Source of the DNA: Candidatus Alloscybalousia intestinigallinarum
Lineage (GTDB): Bacteria > Bacillota_I > Bacilli_A > RF39 > UBA660
Direction: 5' to 3'
NCBI GenBank assembly: GCA_018716115.1
Contig: DVKF01000051.1
Location: 1-54,399 of the forward strand
Length of the DNA: 54,399 bases
The notes below the pieces were generated by a model. That model was not told the origin of the DNA and made no database searches. It was given only the letters and a program-made list of their open reading frames with translations. Both the position numbers and the translations under genes were made by a program. Positions 51,123 to 54,399 of the stretch are shown here, one piece after another (the stretch's first letter is position 1; each line of letters begins with the position of its first letter).

Positions 51123-52517
51123 CTAAAATCTAAAATATAAGAAAGGGTTATAAGCTTCATCGACTAAGAAACTAACCGAGACAAGAAGTAAAACAAAGTA
51201 GTAGCCAACTTCTAGTACATCTATTACTCGTTTAAACCGAGGCTTATGTATTAAAGAATGGACAAACCTTTTTCCCAGTGGTGAAATCGCAAACAAGCTA
51301 ACTAGTAAAACAACGCCATAGCTTCTTAGATAATATATGGTCTCCTGGCTAACTAATGGTATCTCTAAAAAGCCAAACATCCCCTTTAAAAATAAAATAA
51401 GTTCCTGATAATCGTCAAAATGGAAAATAACGAAACTAATCACAATCAAAATAAAAGTATAAATCCTAGTCAGATAAGGATGAATTTTCAATACTTTCTT
51501 TAATAACGTTTTTTCAATAATCAGTAACACTCCAAAATAAAGTCCCCAAATCACAAAGTTCCAACTCGCACCGTGCCATAAACCAGTTAGGCACCAAACA
51601 ATAAGAATATTGAAACATTGTCTGATAATTCCTTTTCGATTTCCCCCTAATGGGATATAGACATAGTCTTTAAACCAAGTAGATAAAGAAATATGCCATC
51701 TACGCCAAAAATCAGTAATACTTTTGGCAATTAACGGATAATTAAAGTTTTCTAAAAAGTGAAAACCAAACATTAATCCTAATCCAATCGCCATATCCGA
51801 GTAACCAGAAAAATCAAAGTAGAGTTGTAGGGTAATCGCAATTGCTTGAATCCAATAAGATAAAATAGAGGAAACACTGATATCAGTCAAAATAGCCACT
51901 AGTTCACCAAGAACATTAGCTAGTAGAACTTTCTTCGCTAACCCTATCGTAAAACGCCTAACCCCTGATGCGAACGTTTCTTTTGACTCAGTCCGTTGTT
52001 CTAATTCATTTTGGACCGTTTCATAACGGACAATCGGTCCAGCTACTAATTGAGGAAAAAGCGAAAGATAAGTTGTAAATGACCAGAAGTTTTTCGCACT
52101 TTTCACTTCACCACGATAAATATCGATTGTATAACTAGTTGCCTGAAAAGTAAAGAAACTAATCCCAATCGGCATTACGATATGAGGAATAACCATTTCT
52201 AAAGAAAAAATAGTATTTAAATTCTCTACCAGAAAACCAAAATATTTAAAATAGAATAATAATCCAAAACTAATTACTAAATCAATAATTAAAATTAATG
52301 TTCGATATTTTGGCGTTTTTTCAATTAACCTTCCACAGAAATAGTTGATAAAACAGGAAAATAGTAGAACAAAAATATACTTTGGTTCTCCATAAAAATA
52401 GAAAAACAAACTAGCTAGTAGTAAAACCGTATTTTTATATTTACGAAACAATACATAATAACAGAACAAGACAATCGGTAAAAAATAAAATAAAAAAGTA
52501 ATACTGGAAAAAACCAT
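51123..52517 (-). CDS. MBOAT O-acyltransferase, AlgI/DltB-like
   Basis: The 464-residue protein has about ten membrane helices. The MBOAT core is clear: NYPLIAKSITDFWRRWHISLSTWFKDYVYIPLGGNR, followed by the catalytic histidine in LTGLWHGASW. AlgI-type proteins pass acyl groups across the membrane to an extracellular transferase, here probably the DHHW protein. Target polymer is unknown. Confidence 0.92.
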   Translation of the reverse strand: MVFSSITFLFYFLPIVLFCYYVLFRKYKNTVLLLASLFFYFYGEPKYIFVLLFSCFINYFCGRLIEKTPKYRTLILIIDLVISFGLLFYFKYFGFLVENLNTIFSLEMVIPHIVMPIGISFFTFQATSYTIDIYRGEVKSAKNFWSFTTYLSLFPQLVAGPIVRYETVQNELEQRTESKETFASGVRRFTIGLAKKVLLANVLGELVAILTDISVSSILSYWIQAIAITLQLYFDFSGYSDMAIGLGLMFGFHFLENFNYPLIAKSITDFWRRWHISLSTWFKDYVYIPLGGNRKGIIRQCFNILIVWCLTGLWHGASWNFVIWGLYFGVLLIIEKTLLKKVLKIHPYLTRIYTFILIVISFVIFHFDDYQELILFLKGMFGFLEIPLVSQETIYYLRSYGVVLLVSLFAISPLGKRFVHSLIHKPRFKRVIDVLEVGYYFVLLLVSVSFLVDEAYNPFLYFRF

Positions 52518-52564
52518 AATTATGTTACTCCTTTAGAAGAAAAATCCCGGTATTTTTCTAAATA

Positions 52565-53026
52565 TTAAGATAATTGTTCAAAATTTGTCTTAATTGTATC
52601 GGCAAGCTCACCACTCATAATGAGAATGATTAAGTTACCTTTACTTTCTACATAAACATTTTCTGCTTCTACACAGATCCATTTTCTAGGATTAGCTTTT
52701 TCTTTAATTAATGTCTTTGCTTCTTCAATATCGGCTCCATCTGCCATACGAACCAAAACGACAGAGTGAGCGATAGAACCAACCATAGATTCAGAAGCTA
52801 ATGCCTCTTGATAATCAATATCCTTTGTTCCTAGATAATTTTCAATATTTTCATCTGTGATTTCAATATTTGAAAGCATCATAGGTAATTCATCTTCAGA
52901 AATTCCCTCGTATACTTTCGTCATAATTTCTTCTAATGACCCTTCAATATTTTTTTCTTTTTGACCACATCCAGTCATCATAAATACACTAAGTACAATA
53001 CATAAACCAATAATTATTTTTTTCAT
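52565..53026 (-). CDS. DUF4358 lipoprotein
   Basis: The 153 residues start with a lipoprotein signal, lipobox MMTGC (cysteine about 20), and continue with a DUF4358 domain: LEEIMTKVYEGI, a charged helix-strand core and the ending VYVESKGNLIILIMSG. Function of DUF4358 is unknown. From memory, such genes often lie next to MBOAT/DHHW genes, as here. It overlaps the preceding minus-strand gene by four bases (53023-53026), pointing to coupling. Confidence 0.82.
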   Translation of the reverse strand: MKKIIIGLCIVLSVFMMTGCGQKEKNIEGSLEEIMTKVYEGISEDELPMMLSNIEITDENIENYLGTKDIDYQEALASESMVGSIAHSVVLVRMADGADIEEAKTLIKEKANPRKWICVEAENVYVESKGNLIILIMSGELADTIKTNFEQLS

Positions 53027-53553
53027 GATAAATTCTCCTCCATAATTGTTTTAATTTCTTGAATAAATTGATCTCTACTACTATTCATCTGTACAATTAT
53101 CGTATATCCATCATATTCCCAAATGGCTTGATAGATATCGTTTTGATAAGCAAGATAAACTAAAGTACCATCAATCTTTGAGCTCTTTGTATCAAGTGAT
53201 ATAGGTAATTCTTGTTTTTGAATCGTTAAATAGACGGGATTTTCTTTTTGATAATAAATAGTTAAGTTACTTTCATTTTGTAGATATTGATACTCTGTTT
53301 TTCCATCTTCGTGCCAGATAGGGTAATCATCAAGATGAGTTTCTAAATACCAATCTATCCGCATCGCAGTAACTGGAAGATAAAGTTCAGAATCAAAATA
53401 GAGTGTGATTGGTCGAATCAAAAAAGAACATCCAAATAAAAGTAAGATACTCGCATATAGATAAACAAAATGCAGATCTTTTTTCTTAGAATAATCGTTT
53501 GGTAAATAGATATCTAAACTTTTCTTTAACTTTTTTTCTAAGCGCCTATTCAT
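53023..53553 (-). CDS. Membrane partner of the ECF sigma factor
   Basis: The 176-residue protein has a positive cytoplasmic start (about 1-26), one membrane helix (about 29-50) and an extracellular domain. It begins at the stop of the ECF sigma gene with a four-base overlap (53550-53553), the standard arrangement of sigma and anti-sigma. No zinc anti-sigma motif is visible in the short cytoplasmic part, so an anti-sigma role rests on position. Confidence 0.7.
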   Translation of the reverse strand: MNRRLEKKLKKSLDIYLPNDYSKKKDLHFVYLYASILLLFGCSFLIRPITLYFDSELYLPVTAMRIDWYLETHLDDYPIWHEDGKTEYQYLQNESNLTIYYQKENPVYLTIQKQELPISLDTKSSKIDGTLVYLAYQNDIYQAIWEYDGYTIIVQMNSSRDQFIQEIKTIMEENLS

Positions 53554-54089
53554 AATCTTCCCCCTAACTTTTTTCTGATTTTCGTTAACGCATAAGCGTA
53601 TATAGAACGAACTTTGGAATAGGGTAGATGTAATACTTTAGCTGTTTCATAGTGTTTTAATCCCCCATAAAGATGAAGAGTTACCACTTGCTTTTCTTTT
53701 TCTGTTAAACAATTTAAAGCATCATTCACAAAAGATAAATCAGTAGAAGGTTTCAAGTATTCTTGATTGATAAGAAAGTCTAATTTTTCTTCGTCTAGCG
53801 TAATTTCTTTCTTTTGATGTAACTTCGTATAAATCAGATTCTTCGTCATTTGGTAAACCCAAGCTTTAACGTTAGTACCGGGAATATAACGTTTCTTATA
53901 GCGTTCAATTCGAATAAATACTTCTTGAGTAATATCTTCTGCTTGGTGGTAATCTTTAACAAGGGAAAAAGTATAGCGAAAAATAGACGGATACAAAAGC
54001 TGATAGATTTCTTCCCAAGCCTTTTTATCTTCTTGTTGTAATTTTCTTAAGGCGTGATCTAATCGTATTTGATCTAACCACGAATTCAT
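53550..54089 (-). CDS. ECF-type sigma factor
   Basis: The 179 residues have sigma region 2 (YPSIFRYTFSLVKDYHQAEDITQEVFIRIER, about 29-59, and the NVKAWVYQMTKNLIY segment) and region 4 (LTEKEKQVVTLHLYGGLKHYETAKVLHLPYSKVRSIYAYALTKI, about 128-171). Such factors react to envelope signals when released by an anti-sigma. It heads the minus-strand group sigma, membrane partner, DUF4358, MBOAT, DHHW. A TATAAT-like -10 lies about 35 bases upstream; the 54130-54240 stretch shows nothing further. Confidence 0.92.
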   Translation of the reverse strand: MNSWLDQIRLDHALRKLQQEDKKAWEEIYQLLYPSIFRYTFSLVKDYHQAEDITQEVFIRIERYKKRYIPGTNVKAWVYQMTKNLIYTKLHQKKEITLDEEKLDFLINQEYLKPSTDLSFVNDALNCLTEKEKQVVTLHLYGGLKHYETAKVLHLPYSKVRSIYAYALTKIRKKLGGRL

Positions 54090-54246
54090 ACTACCACCAC
54101 CTGTTTTCCAATCTCGTCCATTATTATAACTTTTTTGAATTGTTTTTTGGAGAAAAAAGTGAAATATTTTTTCAAAATGTATTGAATAATATTTAGGCTG
54201 TTTTTAATAAGAATGAAGATAATAGGAAAAAGTCCAAAATAGCTTG

Positions 54247-54275
54247 TTGAAATATCAAACAAAAAAGTCTATAAT
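54247..54275 (+). promoter_or_regulatory. Promoter of the terminal RNA
   Basis: TTGAAA (54247-54252), 17 bp and TATAAT (54270-54275) are near consensus; the predicted transcript begins near 54282 inside a perfect hairpin. Confidence 0.8.
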
Positions 54276-54276
54276 A

Positions 54277-54399
54277 AATTTAAACATACAGTGCATGTTT
54301 AAATTCTAGGGCATTTCCCCGCTGCTTGCAGCGTATGGCCGAACGTAGTATGATAAATACGGAGTGAGGGCGATGCCTATGAGTGAAAGTGAATTTTTG
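54277..54399 (+). ncRNA. Structured non-coding RNA or leader, 5' part
   Basis: Behind the promoter an 11-bp perfect stem AATTTAAACAT/ATGTTTAAATT (54277-54305) overlaps the transcript start, so the RNA itself holds about six of its pairs. It is followed by CGCTG-CTTG-CAGCG (about 54319-54332), a stem with a stable CUUG tetraloop. CTAGGGCAT (about 54306-54314) can pair with ATGCCTAT (about 54373-54380) with one bulge, giving a long-range closing stem. No open frame with a ribosome binding site is present. The GGGCATTTCCCC segment and long-range stem bring the raiA motif RNA to mind, but this is from memory and unverified; a leader of the next gene is equally possible. The 3' part is outside the window. 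Confidence 0.6.

Overview
The window is an AT-rich (roughly one third G+C) bacterial chromosome segment read with the standard code: TGA is used as a stop, for example at 29939-29941. Clean -35/-10 promoters, AGGAGG-type ribosome binding sites, a T-box riboswitch, sigma-G, a YlmC/YmxH protein, a class B-type sortase, lipoproteins with lipoboxes and a ProS-type prolyl-tRNA synthetase all point to a low-GC Bacillota. My inference is an uncultured gut lineage near Erysipelotrichia/RF39; a 16S rRNA or marker-gene tree would be needed to place it.

Layout. 1-125 is probably one end of an insertion sequence with the first 15 codons of its transposase (minus strand). 158-3568 is a translation region: tRNA-Ile, an Asn-specific T-box, a prolyl-tRNA-deacylase-like gene with an apparent one-base frameshift, a DUF1653 gene, asnS, two identical tRNA-Asn genes and tRNA-Glu. 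3696-13705 is mixed: a membrane zinc-ribbon protein, tRNA-Ser, an unlisted 25-codon gene on the minus strand, a pilin-like protein with a jelly-roll-like ectodomain, sigG and ylmC, a U32 peptidase/rRNA-hydroxylation-type protein, trmL, a polytopic membrane protein and two thioredoxin-like proteins. 41382-49968 is again ordinary: rhodanese, typA, two exported proteins of unknown function, proS, a nitroreductase and a three-gene unknown cluster. 50029-54089 is a minus-strand set: ECF sigma factor, membrane partner, DUF4358 lipoprotein, then an MBOAT acyltransferase and a DHHW partner for envelope-polymer acylation. 54247-54399 carries a strong promoter followed by a structured, apparently non-coding transcript that runs off the window.

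The centrepiece is 13818-41226, about 27 kb of same-strand genes with tight spacing. Its first half encodes a Tad/type IV-pilus-like assembly machine: CpaB, TadA/CpaF ATPase, TadB, TadC, a small pilin, two TadE/F-like minor pilins and a TadZ-like protein, preceded by a sortase and large exported proteins. Its second half encodes a Gram-positive type IV secretion core: two VirB2-like pilin-type proteins, VirB6-like, VirB3/PrgI-like, a separate VirB4 N-domain, VirB4 ATPase, a SpoIID-NlpC/P60 wall hydrolase, a lipoprotein and VirD4. No relaxase, integrase, VirB11 or prepilin peptidase is visible in the window. The simplest reading is one chromosomal envelope apparatus, or two co-inherited ones, combining a Tad pilus and a T4SS. 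Secretion, DNA uptake or adhesion are all possible; conjugation is not supported by what is visible here.
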